Positions 32,708-43,956 of a stretch of 64,000 nt of DNA are shown one piece after another. A model generated the notes under the pieces. The model did no database searches and was not told the origin of the DNA. It was given only the letters and a program-made list of their open reading frames with translations. Position numbers and translations under genes: made by a program. How positions within the stretch are numbered: position 1 is the first letter of the stretch; each line of letters starts with the position of its first letter. The stretch is from Episyrphus balteatus (Eukaryota > Arthropoda > Insecta > Diptera > Syrphidae), in contig NC_079137.1 of assembly GCF_945859705.1 (NCBI RefSeq), forward strand, positions 28,267,322 to 28,331,321, given 5' to 3'.

Positions 32708-33816
32708 AATGTTTTATTTGCATAGTTTTGTTTGAGATTAAATTATATGAGCGTTATCAACAAAATTTGAAGCATAGCTATTTAAATTGGTAGGTATTTT
32801 GAAATGTTTATGAGCTTATTTGACATATGTATTATAAATGCCAAACACTGAAGTACATATTATTTTTGGCTATTTTTGATTTTGAATTTAGACGGGAACA
32901 GTCTCGGTCATTGAAAGTTGGCTTATTTTCGAATCATAGTTGATTTATTAATGGCGTTATGACTATGAAGAAGAAGAAATGTCATGACAATGATTTCTGT
33001 TTAATGAATTAGTGAATTAGAATTTTATTTTCATTGATGAATAGATAAGTTTTATTTTTTGTATCATATCAAAACATGGGCCACCCATTTCCTAAAACTT
33101 CCGCCAAAAAAAGCTAATTATGAGATTACAATATTAAATGGAAGAGTGCGGTGAATTTTAAAGCACAAAAGAAGTGATTGAAACAATTATCGTGAGAGTA
33201 AAAGAGTAGAGTCTAAAGCATATTATTATTAATTTGTGTGATTTATTTTTAATTTCTTAATGGAACAAGTCAATATTAAAGATAAACAATTTCATGTGTA
33301 CCTACATTTTAGACGTAGCTGATATAATAATTTAATGAAGTTTTATTGTTTTGGTTAATTAAGTTTCTTGTTGAGATTATCAATAGATTGTTTGAATAGG
33401 TGCATGAAATTAAATAGCAACATCATTTGAAATTAAAGAACCGTCAACTGTCATTGCTTTGTAAATAATTAGGTACTTATGTATTTTTGAATTCAGGTTT
33501 AAGGTTTGAAAATGAGTAGACGCTATGATCTATAAAGCGGAGAACGGGACAGTGAGGCTCACTAAATTAGAGTGGGTTTTCTTTTTATTTGGAACGATAG
33601 AATAGACTTTGGCAAAAAGATGAATGCAATAATGAACAGTTGGCTATTGTGTTTCGTTTGCATAGGTACCTAGCAAAAAAAAAATCAACAGTTAGCTACA
33701 CTTACAATGACGTGCTATACCTTTTTGTATAAAGCCAATATTTTTTTTTATTTGTTTGTAAATAAAGCTGTTTTGTAAACTCGAAATTAAAAAAAAAAAA
33801 ATTCTATTCCAATCTG

Positions 33817-34028
33817 GGGCCTGTTTCTTGTCGAGCTACATCAACTACATCAGCTATATTACTTAATCGATGACCGTAAAAAAGTAAAAACCAATAGTAA
33901 CAATCAATTGAATGTTGGGAAATATTGTTTGTGGCAGGAATATTTCAGAAATATTTATATAGACCGCATATTATATTAAAGTTTAACGTCGTTGATGTAG
34001 CTGATGAAACTTGACGGGAAATAGGCCC
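33817..34028. mobile_element. 212-bp MITE with GGGCCTGTTTC ends
   Basis: The left end GGGCCTGTTTCTTGTCGAG matches the inverse of the right end (GGGCCTATTTCCCGTCAAG), and AGCTACATCAAC / GTTGATGTAGCT follows inside. The GGGCCTGTTT start resembles PIF/Harbinger MITEs. A target duplication is not clear. Confidence 0.6.
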
Positions 34029-34846
34029 TTGTTCATAAAATATTAGTTTTTTTTTTCGTTCAGGGTATTTTTAACTTCATTATTTTACACTTTCGTTCAC
34101 AAATAAACGAATTTAAGGATTTTTTTTTCTGCATTATTTGAGTCATTATCATTATACAATAATTTTCATATCTACCGCACCTTTTCTTTCAAAAAATTTA
34201 TAATCTTATTGTGAACGCAAAATGTCGAAAAAAATGTTTTAATAACTCCGGTTCTTTCAATCTTCCAGCGATCATTCTCTAGCGTTGTCTTGATAAGGCG
34301 TATCAATTTGACAGACATATCAAAAGCGTAGGGGGAAGTGGTCACCCTTCGTACACGGTCACCCTTTGTACAGTGAGCATAAAACAAAAACTAAACGGTA
34401 TTCAAACACGTGCTTAATACCCAACTAACAATTTTACTTCCACAAGGGTCTAACGAAGCTGTTTCGATTTTAGAAATATTGCTTGTATACGACCATAGAG
34501 AAGCCCATCTGGCCCACCCGAGAAGCTTGATAGGCCTTAGAAGAGTCATATGCAAGTTGATTGGAGAGACTCATAACATGTCTTTAATGCCTTATAGAAA
34601 CAACCAACATTTGAAATTTGAAAATGTGTATTATTGTTGCAGGCTTTTATTTTTATTTAGAAGCTCTGAGTAGATTTGTCGAAGGATTGTGAAAGTCTAA
34701 ACGAGGTATATCCCAAATAGAATAAAGAAAAAAAAATATTTTTTTCATTTTATTTATTTTTTTTTTGTACCTATTATATTTTCTTCTTTGTTTTCGATTT
34801 AGACAAGTTTTGCTTCTGAAATTAAATTTGCAAACACAATTATATT

Positions 34847-34942
34847 AAAAAAAACTTCTTACTTACTTGACGCATTTTGCTGGATTTGAACCACGTACAT
34901 CCTGATTGATAGTCCGGTACCTTACCCATCGAGCTACTCAGG
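34847..34942 (-). ncRNA. tRNA-like sequence, possible SINE head or tRNA pseudogene
   Basis: On the minus strand TAGCTCGATGGGTAAGG fits a Pol III A box and GGTTCAAATCC an excellent B box, about 35 bp apart. A weak anticodon stem is possible around CTATCAA (anticodon ATC if real). The 5' and 3' acceptor strands do not pair, so it is not a functional tRNA. A T8 Pol III terminator follows about 30 bp downstream (34847-34854 on the + strand as A8). Confidence 0.55.
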
Positions 34943-35681
34943 TATATAATAAAAGAGTTTCAAATTTGGACTAGTTGAAACCAGAGCTTCCTAAGGGCTT
35001 CGATTTAACTTCCTGATGAGTTGCACTATCTTAAAGAATATGGTGACCATTTGTGTTTTTTTTTTTTTCAAAGTTATTATTTTTGGTTATTTTCTGTTTT
35101 TTTTTTATCTTGTAAAAAATTATTTAATAAAGACTAAATAATATTATATACTGATTGTCAAACCATGTCATTATTGAGAAAATGAAAGAGAATAACTTGT
35201 TACTCAAGAACAATTTTTTCTGGAATATCTGAAAAATTCGGTTTTTTTAGACTTTAGAGGTTTCACCCGGATGCCGTCAAGCCCCATTTTTTCCGAAGCA
35301 GAAAAAAAATCTTTAATTTTTTTGGGCTTTTGGCTTTTTCTTAAAAATTAGAGAATTAACTTTGTTTTGAACTTAAATAAAAAATCTAAAATGTCCATCA
35401 CTATTTTATATTTAAATAAGTGGAGAAGATTAAAATCTTGTTTTCCTTTCTTCTCCACTTACTTGAATATGAACTTCAAATCGGTCATTAAAACATTTTT
35501 AATATCACTATTTTAAACCAATTACCGATATGAAAAGATTCACTTTTTCATTTATTTCTTTATAACAATGAATAAAAAAACCAAAAATGGTCACCATAAC
35601 GGCACTTATCCAAATATTTCTTATTCTCATGAGTTTGCCTGACAGTTTAAAAAATTTAGCTTGTACTCACTTTCACAGGAC

Positions 35682-35838
35682 TTCTAGAAATAAAACTAGG
35701 GAGCCTAACTTCGCTTAGGCAAACTTATAAAATTAAATGCTTTTTACAATGTTTTGCTTGTACTTAAAGGACTTCTACAAATATAAATAAATATCCCCTA
35801 ACTTCGCTAAGGCAAACATATAAAACTAAAAGCTTTTC
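35682..35838. repeat. Tandem duplication of about 90 bp
   Basis: Two adjacent units share GGACTTCTA, CCTAACTTCGC, AGGCAAAC and TATAAAA blocks in order (35682-35750 and 35770-35838). They are partly diverged and non-coding. Confidence 0.6.
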
Positions 35839-37718
35839 GCGCATGCGCCGGAAATTGAACTTCTTTTTTTCTCACACAGAGATGCAAAACATACAATTAT
35901 GTAAGTTGTTATATTTGAAAGTGATATTAAACATAATTTTCAATCAAAAACAATGATTCAACAATTTTTTATTCAAATATTAGAATGGAGTAACTATAAC
36001 ACATTTATTTTGTGGAATATTTGTTTAAAAAGGCAAAACCGTTTAACTGCGGTTTATTTGAAATTCAACGTAATTTTTTTTTAAATGAATATCACGACTC
36101 ATATACTATTGACATAATTTTGGTAATATAGAACTATAATAATAAATGCATTTAAGGCAATTGTATAAGTTGTAGGTACTTCTACCATACTAAAAAACCT
36201 ACCTAAGTAATTTTTGAGTCTAATAATTTTCGAATTGGATAAAAAAATACATAGCATTCATAAAGATTTTGTAAGCAGTTCTAATACAATTTCTTTTGCA
36301 AAGCCATTTAAAAGAAGTCAGTTATTGGCTTTTATTTCTTGTGCTTCTACAATAGAATTTTATGTGGCCATATTGAAATTTAAATGAAATGTTTTCATTA
36401 ATGCTTGTAGAAATTTTTAAATTCCACTTGCACTAGGTTTCTATGAAGCGGTTAAAGTAAGTTAAGCCTCGGAAGTTTGAATTTTCGATTCACAAACTAA
36501 ATACAAGCCCTGTAGAGATATAAGCTGCAAGAAATTAAAGATCCTAACCTTGTGGAAGTAAAATTGTTAGTTGGGTAGTGTGCATAGACATAGTAGGCGC
36601 CGAGTTGCTAGATAAATTTTGAATCCTAAGTAAAACGGATTCGGTCGCCACAAGACTTTTAGTGTTTTTTAGTGCTCTGAGTAATTTTTTTATGTACATT
36701 TGATGTCATGTTGTGTTTAAGTTAAGTATGTTTTTGGCTAAACAGTAATGAAGAATTGTTGATTAAAGTGTTAAATTTGTGTTTTAATTATAAATATTGC
36801 AAAATCTCAGTACATTTTTTCAAAAATCGATTTTTCTGCATTATGTACAGCTTGGGGAGCATTCGTACAGTCAAACATGGGGCACATTCGTACGCATACG
36901 TATGCCTGCCAGTAAATTTTCTTGAGCAGATAACAATCAAAACACGGAGTTACAGTTTTATTGAAATGAAATTTAAACCTCTATAATAAGTTTTTCGCAT
37001 TCTATAGTAAATTAAGGTTGGTATTTTTATATATGTAAATAATAATTTGTTTCAGAATCGTCGAATCGCGAAAAATTAAGTTTTTTATTTGTTTTTGTTT
37101 TTTTCTGAGTCAAGTTCAATTAATTAATAAATTAATAAGTAATTAAATGTTTTAAAACTCATATTTGGCATTTGACAAATCAAAAGATAGTCAAATTAAC
37201 GTTTTATATATCCTGTACGAATGTACCCCATGTGCTGTACGAAGGTACCCCACGGGTGGGGAGGATTCGTACAAAAATCTAATCCCAGTAAAATGGCTAT
37301 AACTATTTAAGCCTTTGGCTTAGAAGTGTCAAATTTTTTTGTAAAGTGTAATAATATACATATTACAAATAAAGTCCATTTTCTCGAAGCTGGAGTGAGT
37401 AAATAAAAAACTAAAAAAAAATAAGTAAAAACTGTACGAAGGGTGACCACTTCCCCCTACATAGTACGATAGCGCAAGGACACAATAGTGTCTCCGGGGA
37501 TTCTTTTTTCCCAATGGGATTCGGGGATACATATTTTTGAAAAGGGATACATTTTTTCCACAATCATTTTAACTCAAAGAATGCTGAGTTTATTAAAATA
37601 ACAATAAACGAAAATGAAATGCATACATACATATGTAATTGAATTTGATTTCGTATAATTATTATACTCACTAAAAAATGTCTTGAAATATTATTTGGTT
37701 CAAATAAACAAGTACATA

Positions 37719-38236
37719 CAATAATACCTTGATAATGTGAACTAATTAAAACAAGGCGTTTTCCGGATTTTAGGGGGATTCACATTACTGGAACGCTTTC
37801 CAATTCTCATTAAACTGATGAAAACAATCTTTATAACCAATATAAATATAAGATATAACCCAAAATAATGTTTTGAAGCATTTATTGAAAAAAATATCAG
37901 AAAAAATAAATATAAGTAAAATACAAGTAGGTATGCATTTCAAAACATCAACAAAAAATCATTAAAATCGGTAGAATCAATTCTTCATAAAAGCAGCTGC
38001 ATTCAATATTTCTTAAGATATGTCTAGACAAACAACTGTTATCCATTAACCAGGCCTGTAAAGACAATTGCGTGCCCGAACTAGAAAAACACGCAAGCTT
38101 TTACAAAAGAAATTCACATTACAGAGTATACAAATTTTTGAAGTTCACATTATAGAGATGACAATGATAATTTTTGGCGATTCACATTTTAGAGAAATTC
38201 TCATTATCGGTAATTCACATTATCGAGGGACTACTG
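37719..38236. mobile_element. pogo/Tigger-like MITE
   Basis: The ends CAATAATACCTTGATAATG and the inverse of the right end CAGTAGTCCCTCGATAATG are inverted and bordered by TA (37717-37718 and 38237-38238). CAGTAGTCCCTCG-type ends are typical of pogo-like elements. Repeated TTCACATT(A/T)T motifs fill both arms. It is non-coding and about 518 bp. Confidence 0.7.
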
Positions 38237-38240
38237 TATT

Positions 38241-38381
38241 TAGGTCCAATTTATTCACACTCCATTAAATTTAAAGTCGCCATTAAAAAAGGGAAATTTT
38301 AAAATTTGTATGCGATTTGACAGTTTTATAATTTTTAATGGAGCCTTTAAAAATAATGGAGAGTGAATAAATTGGGCCTTA
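38241..38381. repeat. 141-bp hairpin MITE
   Basis: AGGTCCAATTTATTCACAC at the left pairs with the inverse of GTGAATAAATTGGGCCTT at the right; CTCCATTA / TAATGGAG continue the stem. It abuts the pogo-like element. Confidence 0.6.
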
Positions 38382-38642
38382 GTCGGACATAATATCGTGT
38401 GAACTACTAATGTTTTTGTTAAGTTCTTGTTTTATGAAATTAAATAAAAGCCTTAACTACAATGACCTAAAAAGCGAAAAAGTGGGAAATTTACAAAAGT
38501 AAACATTTTTTATCATATAATTTTTTTTCATTATTTTTTTTTATTTCTTTCTAGCGCTATTTGTTTTTGGAAAAAATTACTAAAATTGTTTTTTTAAACC
38601 AAAAAAATAATGACCCTGAAAGTAGCAGACAACAGACAAAAA

Positions 38643-40125
38643 AAATCTTTGGCAGCGGATATCTAAGAAACAAGAATAAAAAATGGATTACTGTAAATGG
38701 CGATTTGTTGTAATTTTGATTTTGAATATGTGCAATTTTTTTTTTTATTTCGGTAATGTGTAAAATTTTACAGTAAAAATAAAACTTTGGCAAGCTCTCC
38801 TGGGCTAACGAATGGACATTATTTAATGAAATTGAAACAGTATACTTACTTTTCAAAACTAAATGTGCTATTTTTTAGTTTTTCGATTTTTTGCTTAGAT
38901 CATTTGGCAGCTCATATCTAACTTCCTCAAAAATGACTATTTTTGAGTAAATAAAAAAATATACATAAAGTATTTTGAATAATCTACATGTGCTATTTTT
39001 TAGATTTTCAAATTTAGAATTTTTGAATTTTAAATTTTAAAAAAACTAATTTTTAAAAGTTTAGCCGCGGATATAAAAGCCAATATTACTTAAAATTTTT
39101 TTTTAAAAATTTGCATGTATTTGTTTTTTCAAAACCTACATGTGCTATTTTTAAGATTTTCAAATTTTGAATTTTTTAATTTTAAATTAAAAAACAACTA
39201 ATTCTTAAAAGTTTGGCCGCGGATATAAAAGCCAATATTACTTAATTTTTTTTTTTTTAAATTTGCATGTATTTGTTTTTTCAAAACCTACATGTGCTAT
39301 TTTTAGATTTTCAAATTTTGAATTTTTTAATTTTAAATAAAAAAAAAATAATTTTTAAAAGTTTGGCCGCGGATATAAAAGCCAATATTACCTTAATGAC
39401 CTTCAAAATCGCGACTTGAGGACATTAGATTTTTCTAGACTTTTGAGGTATGTTATTTAATGCCAAACCAAAGGTATTGAAAAAAATAAGTTTCTATTAG
39501 CATTCATTCCGAGGTTAAACCCTTATTTGACTGGATTAGTATATTTTTATATATATATTATAATATTTTTTAAATTAAGTTTTTTTTTTAATTTAAAATT
39601 AAAAAATTCAAAATTTGAAAATCTAAAAAATAGCACATGTAGGTTTTGAAAAAACAAATACATGCAAATTTAAAAAAAATTTTTTAAGTAATATTGTCTT
39701 TTATATCCGCGGCCAAACTTTTAAAAATTAGTTTTTTTTTTAAATTAAAATTAAAAAATTCAAAATTTGAAAATCTAAAAAAAAGCACATGTAGATTATT
39801 CAAAATACTTTATGTATATTTTTTATTTACTCAAAAATAGTCATTTTTGAGGAAGTTATGAGCTGCCAAATGATCTAAGCAAAAAATCGAAAAACTAAAA
39901 AATAGCACATTAGAGTTTTGAAAAGTAAGTATACTGTTTCAATTTCATTAAATAATGTCAATTCGTTAGCCCAGGAGAGCTTGCTAAAATTTTATTTTTA
40001 CTGTAAAATTTTACACATTACCGAAATAAAAAAAAAAAAATGGCACATATTCAAAATCAAAATTACAACAAATCGCCATTTACAGAAATCCATTTTTTAT
40101 TCTTGTTTCTTAGATATCCGCTGCC
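38643..40125. repeat. Long inverted repeat inside the 38611 element
   Basis: 38643-39030 recurs inverted at about 39770-40125 (for example TTTGGCAGCGGATATCTAAG and its inverse). The arms are similar but not identical, which accounts for the matching ORF translations at 38557-38856 (-) and 39918-40136 (+); neither is a gene. The spacer holds the 151-bp tandem units. Confidence 0.7.
38975..39400. repeat. 151-bp tandem repeat, about 2.5 units
   Basis: TTTGGCCGCGGATATAAAAG (or with A for G near the start) occurs at about 39060, 39211 and 39362, each preceded by CTACATGTGCTATTTTTAGA. A further unit in inverse orientation lies near 39700. Confidence 0.7.
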
Positions 40126-40593
40126 AAAGAATTTGAAGTGAAAACTTCTTTAGTATCGTAGTGATTTGAAACAAGATGAAACGAAAACGCGACACGACTT
40201 CAACTTGTTATAACTTTTTTGTTTTAATAGATAGATTAATGAAATTTGTACTGTAGATAGGTAATTAAATAAATTATAATTGTACAAAATTTCAATTAAT
40301 TTCATATTCAAAATTTGGAGATAACGGTAAAAAAATGTTCTTTTCCAACACACGTTATATCTTTTGATCTAGTGCACATACAAATTTGATTTAACTTTAA
40401 TACGCATGCTGATAACATAACCTTTTATTTGATATATCACACATAACGGTACAAGCTCTACAAGTTACACAATCTTAAATTGAAAAAATTGAAAAATACC
40501 TAAAAACACCTGTGGAGATCTGTTGGCGATGACCAGCTACCAGTGTAGGAAGTACCGTAATCTCAGTCTGGAAATTCGACATGGTTGACTTTA

Positions 40594-41110
40594 AAAAATT
40601 CTAACTTCTCTTGTAGACATCTTTGAAATAAGGTTTATACATTATTATACAAAGTGAAACAATAAGCTTTCACATGGTATAAAATTTTTTATAGGTTGTC
40701 AAACAAAAAAATTGATTTAATAGCATGAGAACATAAAAATAAATGTTTTTTTTGCTTTTTGGATGAAATTTCATCGAGTTTAAAAAATTCTAGCTCTTTT
40801 TGTAGATGTCTCATACACCTGATCAATATATATATTTTGAGCTAAGACAATAAGCTTTCAGATGGTGTAAACATTTGTGTAGGTTGTTAGGAAATAAAAT
40901 GGATTTAATAGTGTGAGAAGATAAAAATACGTGTTTTTTCGCTTTTTTTGATGGAAATTGATCGAGTTCAAAAAATTCTAGCTCTTTATGTAGATGTCTC
41001 ATACACCTGATCGATATATATATTTTCAGCTAAGACAATAAGCTTTCAGATGATATAAAATTTATCTAGGTTGTCATATAAAAAACATGGATTTGAAGGT
41101 GATAGAATAA
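40594..41110. repeat. 190-bp tandem repeat, about 2.7 units
   Basis: Units beginning AAAAAATTCTAGCTCTTT (or a close variant) start near 40594, 40783 and 40974. Each contains GTAGATGTCTCATACACC and ACAATAAGCTTTCAGATG in variant forms. They are non-coding. Confidence 0.7.
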
Positions 41111-41399
41111 AAATAGGTAGATTTTTTCTATTTTTTTTTTTTTTTTTAGCAAGAAAAATGATTTTTTAAGGTTTCACTTCTACCACGTGTGAATTGCACA
41201 CATGATTTTTTTTTTTTTTTTGTCCGTTGTCTGCTACTTTCAGGGTCATAAAAAATAAGCTTTCTGCATCATTATTTTTAATTTTGTGGTCGGAAAATTT
41301 TCACTTTTTGACTTTTTGCAAAAAGTGGCTTTTTTGCAACAGTTAGGCTAACGGAAAAAATACTTTTGTACTTTTGCAAACAGTGGCCAATCTTGTTAA

Positions 41400-42000
41400 G
41401 GCAAATAAGACTTAACTTAAACAAGCTGACTTTTTGAAAAGGCCACATTTATTTTCAAAAGGACTCTTTTTTGCCCTGGGGGACTCAAAAATAATTTTGG
41501 ATGCGGTAACACTCATACACTCCCCTCCATTTATACTGTCATATGCGGCTTTGAAATCCATACCAATATTGTGTGTATTCTTGTATTCTCAGGTTTTCTC
41601 CAGAGTTTGGTGTAGTGCTAGTAACGGGTCAATATTCGATTTTCAAGCTCTGAAGCCACACTGGTAATGTCTAGTAAGATCTTCCGTAAACCTTGAGATG
41701 TTCATACAAAACACTTGATTAAATGATGTTTTTAGTTCACCTGTTCCTACTCTTTTGCTGAATTTAAGTCTAACAGTCTGGACAAAAATTGAGTCCTTTT
41801 GATTTCTTGGAGATTGTTAATTGTTTATAAAACTTTTGTTTTTTGAAAATTTGCCAAATTGGGTTTAAACTCATTTACAATTGTCATAAAAAAACGAGGT
41901 ATTTTCGGTACTTAATTTAACCTGCATTGAGTGTATATTTGTGGTCTTTAAAAGATGAGTCCGATCTTAAAAAGATAGGTCCCTGAGTCGAAATAAAATA
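41400..42000. other. Intergenic stretch without a supported feature
   Basis: The 77-codon frame at 41434-41667 contains a Cys/Phe-rich stretch reminiscent of decayed coding sequence but has no family motif. Nothing else was seen. Confidence 0.35.
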
Positions 42001-42986
42001 AAATGCACGACTGGGTCGCACGAACTTGCTCTTGGAGTTAAAGTTGCTTACATTTTTAAGACTTTTTATATAGAAATTTGGAAAAAAAAAAATAAAATTC
42101 GTTTAAAAAAAAAATAAAATAAAATCTGAAATTAAATTGCCCTCCAAAACAAGTATGCAGTTTTGATTGATATATTAACGTGCATTTTTAGAAAAAAAAT
42201 TTTCAAAATCGTTAGAGCCGTTTTTTAAAAAAACAATTTTTTATAAATAATTTTTTGGAAAAAAAGTTTTAAAATAAAATTGTAATGCCATTTTCTAGAC
42301 ATCACTAATCAACATCTAAAAACAAAATTTCAAAAAAATTCAATGTCCCGTTTTCGAAAATTTGATTTTTCAAAAAAAAATTTTCAAATTTTTTTTTAAA
42401 ATCCAAAAATAATTTTTTTGGAAATTTAATTTCTGGTTTATATTTAAATTATATAAATGCTTCTTCACAAAAAGTTTCGTTGAAATCGAATAAGAAGTTT
42501 CGGAGATATTCGAATTTGAAAAAAACGGTTCTATGGCAGGTACCGTTAATAACGATTTTCGAAAAAAAAAAATTTCATTGAAATATAGACCTCAGCTTAA
42601 AACTAATATTTGAATTTTTTAAACAAAATCGTTGGAGCCGTTTTTGAGATATTTCAATTTTACTAAAATCGGTATATGACAAGTACCGTTATTTTTGGTC
42701 CAAAAAAATTAATTCCAAAAACCCCTCTGGAGAGTCGCCAAATAACGCTACATACCAAGTTTGACATTAATCGGTCCATCCGTTTAGGCTGTAGCTCCTT
42801 ATACAGACAGACAGACAGACTGACAGACTGACAGACTGACAGACAGACAGACAGACAGACGGACTTCCGGGACCCACTTTTTTGGCATTGTCTACCATCG
42901 TAATGTCATGGAAAAATGTTATCTCAACTTTTTTTTTTTGTACGAATGCATAACTTGATATATAGTACCTATATCGCAAGTAAAAA
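42001..42986 (-). mobile_element. Helentron-like repeat, full-length, copy D
   Basis: It runs from the family 3' terminus (TGCACGACTGGGTCGCACGA, read on the + strand) to the 5' terminus (CTATATCGCAAGTAAAAATG). The (CAGA)n microsatellite lies at about 42804-42860. It is very similar to copy A along its length, so amplification was fairly recent. Confidence 0.72.
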
Positions 42987-43956
42987 TGTGATGCCAGTGG
43001 TAACTCAGCTTGCGATGGCTACGCTTCGTTTTCGAGAAATTGAAAAAAAAGAATAAAACTAATTTTGAGTAATGGGATCAAAATTCATCATTAAGAAATT
43101 GCTACGATTTTAAAATCTACTTAGTTATAGGTGAACTGCTTGTATGCCAATTCTAAGTTAAGAAGTTAGATGTAGGTATGTTTTATTGCTACATTGAAAT
43201 CAAAGCATACTCAAGAACTTTTATTTCTTTTATAAGTTTTGTTTTGTTAATTAAGGAACAGGCCTAAAAACTCCAGAAAAAAAAAAAACAAATGCAACGA
43301 CAGTTCATTCAGTTGGCTTCAAACAGGCAATATTTAACAACGGAGGGGTTTATGTTAATGTTTCATGAGGTCAAACCGTCAAATACCACATGTGGAACCC
43401 AGGGTTGAAGCATTGAAATGAAATCTTCCCCTTATTTCACTGTCTGAACTATCCCTTTTAAATGCACAATCGAAGGAATAACAAATTCATTCATTTTTGA
43501 ATTTCTCGACCTAACACCACAATCAAAACAAACCCTAAAAAAAAAATAGTAACAACAATCATTTGCACAGCACGCATGAATACATTTTTAGTATCTCTTT
43601 ATTGAGTCAGCACACCTTTATTGTCAAGGGCTGAAGCAAGACACAAACAACAAGAAAACACCTGTCCTCCCTTAAAATTCACTCTGTTGTGGCCAACCTG
43701 TAGGCAAGGTGAAAACCCTTGTTTACACCAGCACAGCGAAATAGAATCAATATGGTTACATTTGAGTAAGTCCCAGTTCGAGAAAAAGAACCACCTCCAT
43801 AATCCTCCCAAATGTTTGCCACCTCAGTAGTCCATTTGCTAGTATCCGTGTCAGTCAAAAACTTAGGAAGTAAAAGAAAAAAAAAAAAAAAACAAAAATT
43901 GTCAAACTTAATGACACAAAAGCTTTTCATTTTTACCCCTTCAACGGCTCTTTAGA
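42987..43956. other. Upstream region of dilatory
   Basis: It is less AT-rich from about 43600 to 43870. Short antiparallel ORFs (43599-43811 -, 43621-43830 +) have no recognisable family. This is where the dilatory promoter should lie. In flies the gene is known to be controlled by ciliary regulators such as RFX, but I could not point to a convincing X-box by eye. Confidence 0.4.

Larger units (their letters stand above)
34418..36577. mobile_element. TA-flanked TIR element nested in 34329-37459
   Basis: The ends TACCCAACTAACAATTTTAC and its inverse match over about 30 bp (TTCCACAAGG continues in both). TA borders both sides, which suggests a mariner-type insertion. The 2.16-kb interior has no transposase frame; the 87-codon ORF at 34410-34673 overlaps the left end and is unrecognised. 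It contains a tRNA-like sequence and a tandem duplication. Confidence 0.6.
34329..37459. mobile_element. 3.1-kb TIR element, TAGGGGGAAGTGGTCACC ends
   Basis: Perfect inverted ends of about 27 bp lie at 34329-34355 and 37433-37459. Motifs built on GGGTGACC, GTACGAA and GGTACCCCA recur inside the ends (36845-36900 and 37213-37275), as expected for subterminal transposase-binding repeats. No long ORF. Much of it is the nested TA-flanked element 34418-36577. No target duplication could be fixed. Confidence 0.7.
38611..41248. mobile_element. 2.6-kb TIR element with TGACCCTGAAAG ends, TAA duplication
   Basis: The ends TGACCCTGAAAGTAGCAGAC and inverse are perfect over 23 bp and nearly so for 34 bp. 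They are flanked by TAA (38608-38610 and 41249-41251), a 3-bp duplication typical of PIF/Harbinger. The interior has a long palindrome (38643-40125), a 151-bp tandem array and a 190-bp tandem array, but no transposase ORF. Superfamily is tentative. Confidence 0.65.
38457..41395. mobile_element. TTAA-flanked element related to the 674-887 MITE, carrying a 2.6-kb insertion
   Basis: TTAA lies at 38453-38456 and 41396-41399. The left end CTACAATGACC, the right end GGCCAATCTTG and the internal block AATAAGCTTTCTGCATCATT correspond to parts of the 214-bp MITE at 674-887. All the extra length is the nested element 38611-41248. The two copies give a before/after comparison of the insertion. Confidence 0.65.

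Noticed and set aside
43599..43811. Cys-rich minus-strand ORF upstream of dila
   Set aside because: Overlapped by an equal-sized plus-strand ORF; no family motif, splice support or codon signature.
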